Source of the DNA: Albidovulum inexpectatum
Lineage (GTDB): Bacteria > Pseudomonadota > Alphaproteobacteria > Rhodobacterales > Rhodobacteraceae
DNA length: 61,331 nt
Direction of reading: 5' to 3'
Assembly (NCBI RefSeq): GCF_002927635.1
Contig: NZ_PRDS01000011.1
Location: 1 to 61,331, forward strand
In this document: positions 9,701 through 17,467 of the stretch, piece after piece
How the letters are laid out: the number at the start of each line of letters is the position of its first letter
Position numbering within the stretch: the stretch's first letter is position 1
Notes under the pieces: generated by a model
Database searches by the model: none
What the model saw: the letters and a program-made list of their open reading frames with translations, nothing else
What the model was told of the DNA's origin: nothing
Translations under genes and position numbers: made by a program

Positions 9701-10159
9701 GATCAGCTCCGAGATCTGCCCCTGGCGCACCAGGGCCGGAGAATGCGCGCCGGTCGAGGCATCGGCAAAAAGCATCTGGACGTCGCGCGCGCGTACATCC
9801 TTGCCATTGACCTTGTAGGCCGAGCCCGCATCGCGCGTGATGCGGCGCACGATCTCGATCTGGTCCTGATCGTTGAAGCCCGCGGGCGCGCGCCGGTCGG
9901 AATTTTCGAGCAGCAGCGAGACCTCGGCAAAGTTGCGCGCCGGGCGCGTCGCAGCGCCGGCAAAGATCACATCCTCCATGCCGCTGCCGCGCATCGCGGT
10001 GGGGCGGTTTTCCCCCATGACCCAGCGCAGAGCCTCGAGCAGGTTGGACTTGCCGCAGCCGTTCGGCCCGACCACGCCGGTCAGGCCATCGTGGATGACC
10101 AGATCGGTCGGGTCCACGAAGCTCTTGAAGCCGTTCAGTCGCAGCCGGGTAAAGCGCAA
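6704..10159 (-). CDS. smc: Chromosome segregation protein SMC
   Basis: 1151 aa, the full length of a bacterial SMC, an ATPase that compacts and segregates the chromosome with ScpA and ScpB (not in this window). The Walker A motif GPNGCGKSN is at residues 31-39. Two long Ala/Glu/Arg-rich coiled coils flank a central hinge (EKGYEKALGAALADDLRAP region). The C-terminal head has the LSGGEQ signature and Walker B ICVLDEVDAPLDD. The coiled-coil codon pattern creates a very long spurious open frame on the opposite strand. Upstream are DnaA-box-like sites. Confidence 0.97.
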   Translation of the reverse strand: MRFTRLRLNGFKSFVDPTDLVIHDGLTGVVGPNGCGKSNLLEALRWVMGENRPTAMRGSGMEDVIFAGAATRPARNFAEVSLLLENSDRRAPAGFNDQDQIEIVRRITRDAGSAYKVNGKDVRARDVQMLFADASTGAHSPALVRQGQISELINAKPKNRRRVLEEAAGISGLYQRRHEAELRLNATEQNLARVEDVVEQLASQLQTLARQARQAARYREIGAQLRRAEGMLLYRRWREAEDARIAAETLLAERTRAASQAEAAARAAAKARAEREDALPPLREEEAIAAAILQRLQVQRDSLTEQEDRALRTIETLRARIDQLTHDIERETGLNRDAGETIERLNWELEQLSRASEGHEDRLIEALEAAQDAARILSDREATLAELTEDVARLAARHQSAQRLVSDSRATMQKSETEADRARAAAQEAEAALARAEADHDAAVAAQEEATAAAEAAEEALIAADEARGELQALETEARAALSQAEGEAGALRAEAAALQRLVDRESASGRQVLDHVRVEKGYEKALGAALADDLRAPMIEAGMRSGWAVLPAYDEAPRLPEGVRPLTDFVAVPDVLQRRIGQIGLVDREAGDKLQAALLPGQRLVSVEGDLWRWDGFRAGAEDAPSAAALRLQQLNRLAELKRDLDAAEARAEAARQTHEDLIARLAAATEADRAAREARREADRRMAEASRALSRAEADRSIAAGKLESARLAVARHEEEARAALRQLREAEAALKALPDLDAERAKIEDVKLTVEAARMTMLAKRSAHDELRREGEARTRRRQEVMKEISGWKHRLETAEKRIRELTERKAATEEELRDASAAPSELAARREELSEAIEEAETRRSEAAERLSVAEAALREARDAERDAERMASEAREARARAEARLDAARETVSYAAERIREETEQEPEELLAAIGADPTDMPDAETLEAEVQRLRRQRDALGAVNLRAEEDARAVQEEHDALVAEKADLEEAIKKLRAGIAGLNREGRERLLTAFEQVNSNFRMLFTHLFGGGEANLVLVESDDPLEAGLEIMCQPPGKKLSTLSLLSGGEQTLTALALIFAVFLVNPAPICVLDEVDAPLDDANVTRFCDLLDEMTRRTDTRFLIITHHAVTMSRMDRLFGVTMQEQGVSQLVSVDLKRAEAMVA

Positions 10160-10257
10160 GGATCATCTCTCTGCCGTGATTCCAAGGTTTGTTCATCCTT
10201 GGCCCGGCAAGGCGGTGAGTCAATCCACAACCCCACGATCTGGATTGAAACGGGGGC

Positions 10258-10266
10258 TTATCCACA
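10258..10266 (+). promoter_or_regulatory. Perfect DnaA box TTATCCACA
   Basis: An exact match to the consensus DnaA 9-mer in the 138-bp spacer between smc and the upstream oxidoreductase gene. A weaker CAATCCACA lies 37 bp away at 10221-10229 in the same orientation and abuts a TTGACT (minus strand) that could be the smc -35 element. A single 9-mer can arise by chance, so function is only suggested. Confidence 0.45.
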
Positions 10267-10293
10267 AGATATCGCCATGAGCGGCGGTATCTT
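10266..10293 (-). terminator. Stem-loop after the FAD oxidoreductase gene
   Basis: Arms AAGATATCGCC and GGCGGTATCTT form an 11-bp stem with one G-T wobble and a 6-nt loop. It starts 5 nt beyond the stop of the minus-strand oxidoreductase gene. There is no long T run, so termination may be weak. Its last base overlaps the DnaA box. Confidence 0.5.
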
Positions 10294-10297
10294 GCTG

Positions 10298-11350
10298 TCA
10301 CAGACAGTCGCTGACCGACATGCCGGGCGGAACCCGGTCGGGCCCGTCCAGCACCAGGTCTGCCATGATGCCGGCGATGACCGGCGCCATGCCAAAGCCG
10401 ATCTTGAAGCCACCATTGGCCACGAAATGCCCCGGTCGGCCGGGCCAGGGACCAAGGATCGGGGCGCGGCTTCGAGCCCGCGGCCTGAGACCCGCCCAGC
10501 GTTCGACGACCGGCGCGTCGCGCAAGGCGGGGCATGCCGCGCGCGCCTTTTCGATCAAGACGTCAAGCTGCGCGTCCGTGCTTTCCGCATTTTCGAAGGT
10601 GTTCTCCGAGGTGGAACCGATTGCCACCGTGCCATCGACATGGGGCACGACATGCAGACCATCGACGTAAAGCTGTGGCTTGTCCGGGGCATTGCAGGCG
10701 AAGACCGCCGCCTGTCCCTTGACCGTCGATCCGACGCGGCGGCCCAGATCTTGCGACAGCGCCTGCAGCCCGGCCGCGCCGGTGGCCCAGATGACCGGAC
10801 CGGCAAAGCCATCGGGGGGAAGCGCCTGGCCCTCATGCACCTCTCCGCCGGTGGCGCGGATGGCCGCGACGAGGGCGGCGGCGGCAAGCCGCGGATGGAG
10901 GCGCGCGGACAATGTATCAAGGATCATCCAGCCGGTCGGGCTGGGCGGCGACCAGCCATCATCGCCGGCCGGCACGACCCGCCATTCGGCCAGCCCCTGC
11001 CACAGATCGCGTGCGGTGGTCTCGCGGCTGCGGGCCAGTTCCAGCGCGGCCGCGTTCGGTATCGGCTGGATCCGGCCCAGACGGGCATAGCCCGGATCCA
11101 CGCCCCCGGCCGCGCGCACGTCGTCCCAGAACGTGCGCTGCGCGATCAGGGAATCGAATTGCAAGGCCTTCTTGGCGTTCCACTGGTCCGGCACATGGGG
11201 CGCAAGCGCGCCAACGACCCCGCCAGACGCGCCCGCCCCGATCCGGTCGCGTTCGAACAGGCCGACCCTTGCGCCGCGCCGGCTGCATTCCCAGGCGATG
11301 GACAGGCCAAAGATCCCGCCGCCCATCACGACCACGTCGTAGATTGCCAT
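10298..11350 (-). CDS. FAD-dependent oxidoreductase, DAO family (possible MnmC oxidase-like partner)
   Basis: 350 aa. The N-terminal dinucleotide-binding motif is VVVMGGGIFGLSIAW (GxGxxG type, residues 10-15), followed by the acidic LFERD strand end. The C-terminal half has GLRPRARSRAPILGPWPG and a FAD-contact segment NGGFKIGFGMAP, as in glycine and sarcosine oxidase-like enzymes. Substrate is not known from sequence. It is divergent from an MnmD-type methyltransferase gene 43 bp away; in gammaproteobacterial MnmC those two domain types are fused. A tRNA cmnm5U-to-nm5U oxidase role is therefore an option, alongside a D-amino acid or glycine oxidase. Confidence 0.8.
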   Translation of the reverse strand: MAIYDVVVMGGGIFGLSIAWECSRRGARVGLFERDRIGAGASGGVVGALAPHVPDQWNAKKALQFDSLIAQRTFWDDVRAAGGVDPGYARLGRIQPIPNAAALELARSRETTARDLWQGLAEWRVVPAGDDGWSPPSPTGWMILDTLSARLHPRLAAAALVAAIRATGGEVHEGQALPPDGFAGPVIWATGAAGLQALSQDLGRRVGSTVKGQAAVFACNAPDKPQLYVDGLHVVPHVDGTVAIGSTSENTFENAESTDAQLDVLIEKARAACPALRDAPVVERWAGLRPRARSRAPILGPWPGRPGHFVANGGFKIGFGMAPVIAGIMADLVLDGPDRVPPGMSVSDCL

Positions 11351-11393
11351 ATCCGCTGCCTTCGCCTAACTGCCGATCGAGGGGGTAATCCAG

Positions 11394-12074
11394 ATGAACG
11401 CAAAGAGCCAGAGCGAGACCGTCCTGTGGCGGGAAGGGGGCACGCCGGTATCGGCGCTGTTCGACGATCCGTATTTCTCGCTCGTCGATGGGTTGGCCGA
11501 AACCCGCCATGTCTTTCTTGCGGGCAACGACCTGCCCGCAAGGTTCCGTGCTGGCTTTCACGTGGCCGAACTCGGCTTCGGCACGGGGCTGAACCTGTTG
11601 GCCACCATGGTCGAATGGGAGCGTGCCGGCATCGCGGGCGGGATGCGTTTCACCAGTTTCGAGGCCTATCCGATGCCTGCGTCCGACATGGCGCGCGCGC
11701 TGTCGGCCTTTCCCGAGCTGGCTGGTCCGGCCGCATTGCTGGTGGCTGAATGGGGCCGGGGCGCGCGGCGCTTCACGCTCGGTCCGGTCGAGGTCGAGAT
11801 CATCGAGGGCGACGCGCGCCAGACCCTGCCCGGCTGGCCCGGCCATGCCGATGCGTGGTATCTGGACGGCTTCGCGCCGGCGCGCAATCCGGAATTGTGG
11901 TCGCCGGACCTGATGCGCGAAGTTGCCCGCCATACCGCGCCCGGCGGCAGCTTTGCCACATACACGGCGGCCGGTTTCGTGCGGCGGGCCTTGCAGGACG
12001 CAGGATTTCAGGTAGAGCGGATCAAGGGCCATGGCACCAAGCGGCACATGAGTCGCGGCCGCATGCCCGGGTGA
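11394..12074 (+). CDS. mnmD: MnmD-type tRNA (5-methylaminomethyl-2-thiouridine)-methyltransferase
   Basis: 226 aa, matching the stand-alone N-terminal half of MnmC (DUF752/Methyltransf_30). It would use SAM to methylate nm5(s2)U34 to mnm5(s2)U34 in the wobble position. Visible features are the substrate-entry segment FDDPYFSLVDGLAETRHVF, SAM motif I HVAELGFGTGLNLL, and DAWYLDGFAPARNPELWSP, the characteristic family signature. The oxidase half is absent from this protein; a FAD oxidoreductase is encoded divergently next door. An EamA transporter follows 21 nt downstream. Confidence 0.88.
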   Translation: MNAKSQSETVLWREGGTPVSALFDDPYFSLVDGLAETRHVFLAGNDLPARFRAGFHVAELGFGTGLNLLATMVEWERAGIAGGMRFTSFEAYPMPASDMARALSAFPELAGPAALLVAEWGRGARRFTLGPVEVEIIEGDARQTLPGWPGHADAWYLDGFAPARNPELWSPDLMREVARHTAPGGSFATYTAAGFVRRALQDAGFQVERIKGHGTKRHMSRGRMPG

Positions 12075-12095
12075 TTTCGCGCGAAAGAGGTCGCG

Positions 12096-12974
12096 ATGGA
12101 CGAGGGCAATTTCCGCCTTGGCGCAGCGCTGATGATCGCGACCAGTTTCGTCTTCGCCATGCAGGACGGGATCTCGCGTCACCTGGCGGGCGAATACAAC
12201 GTCTTCATGGTCGTGATGGTCCGCTACTGGTTCTTCGCGGCCTTTGTCACCGTGCTGGCGCTGCGTCGCGCCGGCGGGCTGGGTGTCGTGCTGCGCCCGC
12301 GCTTTCCGGTTCTGCAGGTCTTTCGCGGCTTGCTTCTGGCGGCCGAGATCTGCGTGATGGTCACGGGTTTCACCCTGCTGGGGCTGGTGGAAAGTCACGC
12401 GGTCTTTGCCTGCTATCCGCTGTTGATCGCGGCCCTGTCCGGCCCGGTGCTGGGCGAGCGCGTGGGCTGGCGGCGCTGGGCGGCGATCGGCATCGGCTTT
12501 GCAGGCGTCATGGTGATCCTGCAGCCGGGTTTCCGGGTCTTCTCGCCCCAGGCGCTGATTCCGCTGGCCGCGGCATTCATGTTCGCGCTGTATGGGCTTC
12601 TAACCCGGTATGTCGCCCGCGGCGATCGCAGCGCGGTCAGCTTTTTCTGGACGGGTATCGCGGGGGCCGTGGCGATGACCGCGGTCGGCCTTTCCTACTG
12701 GCAGCCGATGATCCCGCGCGACTGGGTCTGGATGGCGATCCTGTGCTGCTCGGCCGCGCTGGGCCATTGGCTGATGATCCGCGCGCTGGAATTGGCCGAA
12801 GCCAGCGCGATCCAGCCCTTTGCCTATCTGCAGCTTGTCTTTGCCTCGGCGCTGGGGATGCTGGTCTTTGACGAGGTCTTGCGCCCCAATGTCGTCGTCG
12901 GGGCGGCGATCGTCGTTGGCGCGGGGCTGTTCACCCTGTTGCGCAGCCGAAAGGTGCGGGCGAGGCGCAGCTAG
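12096..12974 (+). CDS. EamA/DMT family transporter
   Basis: 292 aa with about ten hydrophobic segments arranged as two EamA repeats, the drug/metabolite transporter architecture. The first repeat starts at ALMIATSFVFAMQDGISRHL and the second around AFMFALYGLLTRYVARGD. Substrate cannot be told from sequence; members move amino acids, metabolites or drugs across the inner membrane. GAGG lies ahead of the ATG. The stop codon TAG is nested in a CTAG shared with the stop of the convergent transglycosylase gene. Confidence 0.88.
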   Translation: MDEGNFRLGAALMIATSFVFAMQDGISRHLAGEYNVFMVVMVRYWFFAAFVTVLALRRAGGLGVVLRPRFPVLQVFRGLLLAAEICVMVTGFTLLGLVESHAVFACYPLLIAALSGPVLGERVGWRRWAAIGIGFAGVMVILQPGFRVFSPQALIPLAAAFMFALYGLLTRYVARGDRSAVSFFWTGIAGAVAMTAVGLSYWQPMIPRDWVWMAILCCSAALGHWLMIRALELAEASAIQPFAYLQLVFASALGMLVFDEVLRPNVVVGAAIVVGAGLFTLLRSRKVRARRS

Positions 12975-14905
12975 CGCCCCTTCAGCTCGTCGGTCAGGTT
13001 GACCGGTCCAGCGCGTCCCGACAGTCGGGCGCGATAGATGGGCAATGTCTCGGCCACGCGCATGACGTAATTGCGTGTCTCGCGAAACGGGATCGTTTCG
13101 ATCCAGTCGATCGGGTCCACGCCCGGCGCACGCGGATCGCCCAGCTCGGCGATCCACTGGCGCGCGCGGCCCGGTCCGGCATTGTAGCCCACCGCGACAA
13201 GGATCGGTGAATCGCCGAATTCGTCCACCAGCTGCCGCAGATAGGCAGCCCCCAGCCGCGCGTTATAGCGCCAGTCCTGCGTCAGCCGCCCCGGTTCATA
13301 GGCCACGCCGATCTTGCCCGCCATCATCCTGGCCGTGCCCGGCATCACCTGCATCAGCCCGCGCGCCCCCGCATGCGAGACGACCGTGTGGTTGAACTCG
13401 CTTTCCCGCCGCGCGATGGCCAGCGCCAGTTCCGGCCGCACGGGCAGATCGAGCCCCGCCAGCGCGGGCACGGGGAAATAGGCACTGGGCCAGATCACGC
13501 CCTTGGCCGCCGCCGCCTTGGCCAGCGCCAGTGCGACATGGGGGTGATCTTCGTGCAGCGCCATGCCGGCCAGCGCGCCGATCTCGACGCCGTTCAGGCC
13601 TTCGGACAGGTGCAGAAGAAAGCGCGCCGCCAGGGTCTGGTCGCCCGCCGCCATCAGTTCGCGTGCCGCGCGCAGCACCGTCGAGCCGGCAAAGCGCTGG
13701 CTGCGCCAGTCGGGAAAGGTTTCGCCCCCGGCCAGCGCGGGGGGCAGGGGCAAGCCCACCTTCTCGGCCGAAAGCAGCCCATAGAAGGCGGTCGTGTAGC
13801 GCGCGCCTTCGGCATAGGCGCGTCGCGCCGCGTCGGCCTGTCCCAGGGCCTCATGCGCCCGCCCGATCCAGTAATGGGCGCGCGACAGGCTGATCGGCGA
13901 GCTGACGGCGCGTGCGAAACGGTCGAAATGGGTCAGCGCGGTCTGCGGATCGCCAAGCTTTCGCAGGGCGATATAGCCCGCCAGCCATTCGAGGTCGGCG
14001 AAATCGTCGCCCGATGTCAGGTGGTGGTTGGCCGCCATGCGATAGGCACGGCGCGGGTCACCCACGCGCATCTCGCGCCGCGCCAGGCGTCGGCGCCAAT
14101 CGGCCCATTGTTCGGGATCGCCCAAGGCCTGCACGCTGGTCGAACGTTCCAGAAGAAGATCCCCGGCAGAATCGTACAGATCGCGCCGGATACGCCAGCG
14201 AAACCGATCATAGGCCAGACCGCCCGATCTTTCGGCGGCTTCGGGCAATGCCGCGATCAGGGCATCGATACCGCTCTGGTTGGATTGCAGCGCGATCCGG
14301 GCCTCGGCCACGGCGCGGGTATAGGGGCTGTTCAGCGGCAACATGCGTCTGGCATCGGCAAGGTTGCCCCGACGCAACATCGTTGCGGTCCGCCCATCGT
14401 GGTGGTCGCGCAAGATCTCGGCATGACGCGCCAGGAACAGGGCATGTTCTTCGTCGCTCAGCGACAGGCTGCGCCAGGCGCGGACGGCCTCGGCCCGGGC
14501 GGCATCGCCCCGGCCGCGCGCCTGGTAGGCGTCGATCAGGGCCAGGCTGCCCATGCCGGTGCGGGGCTTCTGCGCCTGGAAATAGGCAATGACCGCTTCG
14601 GGCGACGTGTCGGCCTTGATCGCCTGTTCCCCCTTCTCGCGCAGAAGCGGCAGGCCCGGCCAGTCGGGATGGCGCGAAAGAAAGGCGACATACTCCTCGA
14701 ACACGCCCTTTCCGTCGCGCAGGCGCTCCCACTCGATCACGTCCGCGGCGATCGGCCCCGCCTGCCGGGCCGTCGTCACGGCCGAGGGCCAGTCACCGCG
14801 GTCGGCGGCTGCCAGCGCACGCGCGAACAGGGCCGGGTCGTCGGCCCGCGCCGCGATGGGCATGGTCAGCGTCACGAACGCTGCGATCAGGGTCTTGCGG
14901 ATCAT
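12971..14905 (-). CDS. Soluble lytic murein transglycosylase (Slt70-like)
   Basis: 644 aa, periplasmic. A signal peptide ([21 protein letters not shown]) is followed by a long helical superhelix with alternating short helices, as in Slt70. The C-terminal SLT domain has the catalytic glutamate in [14 protein letters not shown], then [12 protein letters not shown] and [13 protein letters not shown]. It cleaves peptidoglycan glycan strands to 1,6-anhydromuropeptides. The frame is open upstream to 15640, but the signal peptide fixes the start at 14905. It is divergent from dapA. Confidence 0.93.
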   Translation of the reverse strand: MIRKTLIAAFVTLTMPIAARADDPALFARALAAADRGDWPSAVTTARQAGPIAADVIEWERLRDGKGVFEEYVAFLSRHPDWPGLPLLREKGEQAIKADTSPEAVIAYFQAQKPRTGMGSLALIDAYQARGRGDAARAEAVRAWRSLSLSDEEHALFLARHAEILRDHHDGRTATMLRRGNLADARRMLPLNSPYTRAVAEARIALQSNQSGIDALIAALPEAAERSGGLAYDRFRWRIRRDLYDSAGDLLLERSTSVQALGDPEQWADWRRRLARREMRVGDPRRAYRMAANHHLTSGDDFADLEWLAGYIALRKLGDPQTALTHFDRFARAVSSPISLSRAHYWIGRAHEALGQADAARRAYAEGARYTTAFYGLLSAEKVGLPLPPALAGGETFPDWRSQRFAGSTVLRAARELMAAGDQTLAARFLLHLSEGLNGVEIGALAGMALHEDHPHVALALAKAAAAKGVIWPSAYFPVPALAGLDLPVRPELALAIARRESEFNHTVVSHAGARGLMQVMPGTARMMAGKIGVAYEPGRLTQDWRYNARLGAAYLRQLVDEFGDSPILVAVGYNAGPGRARQWIAELGDPRAPGVDPIDWIETIPFRETRNYVMRVAETLPIYRARLSGRAGPVNLTDELKGR

Positions 14906-15052
14906 GTCTGGGCTGCCTCGAATGCGATTTTTCGCCAAGGATACAGGCACGCGCCCGGCCCGCAACACACAAACTTGGCAAGACCGATCAATCCCTATAG
15001 GTTCCGCCGCGACCAAGGGGCGAGTCTGCCCGAAAACAGCAAGGAGCGTGTC

Positions 15053-15928
15053 ATGTTCAAGGGGTCCATCCCTGCTCTTGTGACGCCGTTCAAGGACGGT
15101 GAACTGGACCTGGAGACGCTCGCCAAACTTGTCGAATGGCACATCGCCGAAGGCAGCCATGGGCTGGTGCCCGTGGGCACCACCGGTGAAAGCCCGACGC
15201 TGAGCCACGAGGAGCATGTCCGCGTCATCGCCGAGGTGGTCAAGGCCGCCGCGGGCCGCGTGCCGGTGATCGCAGGCGCGGGGTCGAATTCGACCGAAGA
15301 GGGCATCTTCCTGATCCGCGAGGCCGAACGCGTCGGCGCGGACGCGGCGCTGGTCGTCACGCCCTATTACAACAAGCCCACCCAGCGCGGGATGATCGCC
15401 CATTTCAAGGCGATGCACGACGCCTGCAACCTGCCGATCATCATCTACAACATTCCCGGACGATCTGTCGTGGACATGACGCCCGAGACAATGGCCGAAC
15501 TGGCCCAGCTGCCGCGCATCATCGGCGTCAAGGATGCAACCGGCAAGATCGAACGCGTCAGCCAGCAGCGCGCATTGTGCGGCCCCGATTTCATCCAGCT
15601 TTCGGGCGAGGATGCGACGGCCCTGGGCTTCAACGCGCATGGCGGCGTGGGCTGCATCTCGGTCACGGCCAATGTTGCGCCGCGGCTATGCGCCGAGTTC
15701 CAGGAAGCCACACTTCGCGGCGATTTCGCCCGCGCCCTGGAATACCAGGATCGCCTTATGCCGCTGCACGAGGCGATCTTCATCGAACCGGGGCTCTGTG
15801 GCGCGAAATACGCGCTGTCGCGGCTGGGGATGTGTTCGGAAGAGGTGCGCCTGCCGCTGGTGCCGATCCTGCCCGAGACGCGCGCCCGTATCGACGCGGC
15901 GATGCGGCACGCGGGCCTGATCGACTGA
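15053..15928 (+). CDS. dapA: 4-hydroxy-tetrahydrodipicolinate synthase
   Basis: 291 aa, a TIM-barrel Schiff-base aldolase that condenses pyruvate with aspartate semialdehyde, the first committed step to lysine and meso-diaminopimelate. Catalytic residues are in place: T43-T44 in PVGTTGES, Y132 and R137 in [10 protein letters not shown], and the Schiff-base lysine K160 in GVKDATG. AAGGAG lies 7 nt before the ATG. It stands alone on this strand between a lytic transglycosylase gene and convergent pdxJ. Confidence 0.97.
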   Translation: MFKGSIPALVTPFKDGELDLETLAKLVEWHIAEGSHGLVPVGTTGESPTLSHEEHVRVIAEVVKAAAGRVPVIAGAGSNSTEEGIFLIREAERVGADAALVVTPYYNKPTQRGMIAHFKAMHDACNLPIIIYNIPGRSVVDMTPETMAELAQLPRIIGVKDATGKIERVSQQRALCGPDFIQLSGEDATALGFNAHGGVGCISVTANVAPRLCAEFQEATLRGDFARALEYQDRLMPLHEAIFIEPGLCGAKYALSRLGMCSEEVRLPLVPILPETRARIDAAMRHAGLID

Positions 15929-15954
15929 TCCGGTCTGCTCGGGCAGGGCGCAGC

Positions 15955-15977
15955 GACCGACGCGGTGTCTGTCGGTC
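15955..15977. terminator. Stem-loop between convergent dapA and pdxJ
   Basis: GACCGAC and GTCGGTC form a 7-bp perfect stem around a 9-nt loop in the 47-bp space between the two stops; the far arm reaches into the pdxJ stop codon. There is no T run on either strand, so it is a possible bidirectional terminator rather than a firm one. Confidence 0.4.
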
Positions 15978-16722
15978 AGATCTGGCCGCGCGCGGCCTGC
16001 ATATGTCGGCGCATCTCGGCGATCGCGGCTTTCAGGCCGACAAAGATCGCCTCGCCAATCAGGAAATGGCCGATATTCAGTTCGCGAACCTGCGGGATCG
16101 CGGCGATCGGACCCACCGTTTCATAGGTCAGCCCGTGGCCTGCATGGACCTCCAGCCCCAGCGATTCGGCGAGTGCGGCGGCGTCACGCAGGCGGTCAAG
16201 TTCCTCATCCCGCGCGGCGATTCGCCCTTCGTAGTGAAAATCGCAATAGGCGCCGGTATGCAGTTCGACCACGGCCGCGCCAACCCTGTGAGCGGCTTCG
16301 ATCTGTCCGGCGTCGGCGGCAACGAACAGTGACACGCGGCAACCCGCATCGGCCAGCGGCGCGATGAACCGGGCAAGGCGGGCCTCGTCGCGCACCACGT
16401 CCAGCCCGCCCTCGGTCGTGCGCTCTTCGCGCCGTTCCGGCACGATGCAGACCGCATGAGGACGGTGACGCAGCGCGACGGCCTGCATTTCTTCGGTCGC
16501 GGCCATTTCCAGGTTCAACGGCAGCGAAAGCGCCTGCATCAGCCTGTCGATATCGCCGTCGGTGATGTGGCGGCGATCCTCGCGCAGATGGGCCGTGATT
16601 CCGTCGGCGCCGGCTTCCTGCGCCACCATGGCGGCGCGCAACGGGTCCGGATAGGTCGTGCCGCGTGCGTTCCGCACGGTCGCCACGTGATCGATGTTCA
16701 CGCCCAGTCTCAGCTCGGTCAT
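15976..16722 (-). CDS. pdxJ: Pyridoxine 5'-phosphate synthase
   Basis: 248 aa, a TIM barrel that condenses 1-deoxyxylulose 5-phosphate with 3-amino-2-oxopropyl phosphate to make pyridoxine 5'-phosphate. Family signatures are [17 protein letters not shown] at the N-terminus, [19 protein letters not shown] and [16 protein letters not shown] precedes the ATG at 16722; the frame is open further upstream but lacks family similarity. It is the last gene of the folK-rpoZ-rsh-DUF2062-pdxJ series. The acpS-lepB genes that often follow pdxJ in proteobacteria are not here. Confidence 0.96.
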   Translation of the reverse strand: MTELRLGVNIDHVATVRNARGTTYPDPLRAAMVAQEAGADGITAHLREDRRHITDGDIDRLMQALSLPLNLEMAATEEMQAVALRHRPHAVCIVPERREERTTEGGLDVVRDEARLARFIAPLADAGCRVSLFVAADAGQIEAAHRVGAAVVELHTGAYCDFHYEGRIAARDEELDRLRDAAALAESLGLEVHAGHGLTYETVGPIAAIPQVRELNIGHFLIGEAIFVGLKAAIAEMRRHMQAARGQI

Positions 16723-16800
16723 GCGGGCCTCTTTGTGGGTCACGGATTCGCGCGGCAGACTAGCGCGGCCGGGCGGGCAACGGAACACGGAACGGCCGTT

Positions 16801-17451
16801 TCAGCCGCGACGTTCCTGGGCCTGGCTTTGCAGCCGTTGCTTGAGCTTTTCGAAACGCTCCTTCAGCCGCTTGCGGCGGTGCTTCTGATAGGCGGCGATC
16901 AGGGGTTCGGACGCGTAGAACGAGATGACCGCAGCGATCAGGCCCGGGATCAGCCCGCCCACCAGATAGGGCAGGAACACATCGGCAAAGAAGTGCCCCA
17001 GGTTGCCCCATTGCATTGTGTCATCGGTGAACATCGCAAGGAAGTTGTGCTTCAGATCCTGCCCGGCCCCCACGAACCGGTCGAACAGGGTGGCATGTTC
17101 GATCTCGTCGAACGCGTTGCCCAGCATGAGGCGCCCGATCTTCATCGAGGAATAGGCAATCAGCGGAAAGGTCAGGGGGTTGCCGAAGAACGTGCCCAGA
17201 AGCGCCGCCAGAACGTTCCCACGCAGAAGGCGTGCCAAGAGCGCGGCCAGGACGAAATGCAGCCCGAACAGCGGCGTGAAGCTGACGAAGACGCCGACCG
17301 CCAGTCCGCGGGCAATCCGATCGGGGTGATCGGGCAGGCGCCGGATGCGGTGTTTGACGTAGTGAAATGCGCGCGCCCAGCCGCCGCGGGGCCAGACCGA
17401 TTCGGTCAGGACCTGCCAATAGGACCGCGGTGTGCGCCTCTTGAAGACCAA
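16801..17451 (-). CDS. DUF2062 domain-containing membrane protein
   Basis: 216 aa. A basic N-terminus (MVFKRRTPRSYWQ) leads into a DUF2062 domain with the FTPLFGLHFVLAALLARLL and GTFFGNPLTFPLIAYSS motifs and three or so membrane helices. The tail is strongly basic (KHRRKRLKERFEKLKQRL). Function is unknown. It lies 16 nt after rsh and 78 nt before pdxJ, and reads with that operon. Confidence 0.85.
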   Translation of the reverse strand: MVFKRRTPRSYWQVLTESVWPRGGWARAFHYVKHRIRRLPDHPDRIARGLAVGVFVSFTPLFGLHFVLAALLARLLRGNVLAALLGTFFGNPLTFPLIAYSSMKIGRLMLGNAFDEIEHATLFDRFVGAGQDLKHNFLAMFTDDTMQWGNLGHFFADVFLPYLVGGLIPGLIAAVISFYASEPLIAAYQKHRRKRLKERFEKLKQRLQSQAQERRG

Positions 17452-17467
17452 TGTGGGCGTTCCTGAA

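Noticed and set aside
6815-11749. A 1644-codon open frame on the plus strand opposite smc and the oxidoreductase gene
   Set aside because: It runs antisense through two recognised genes and has the Gly/Arg/Gln composition of a shadow frame; it matches no family and is a result of high GC at third positions.
13373-15052. Upstream extension of dapA and the mirrored extension of the lytic transglycosylase
   Set aside because: The true starts are fixed by the DapA family N-terminus with AAGGAG and by the transglycosylase signal peptide; the extensions lie antisense to or upstream of these.
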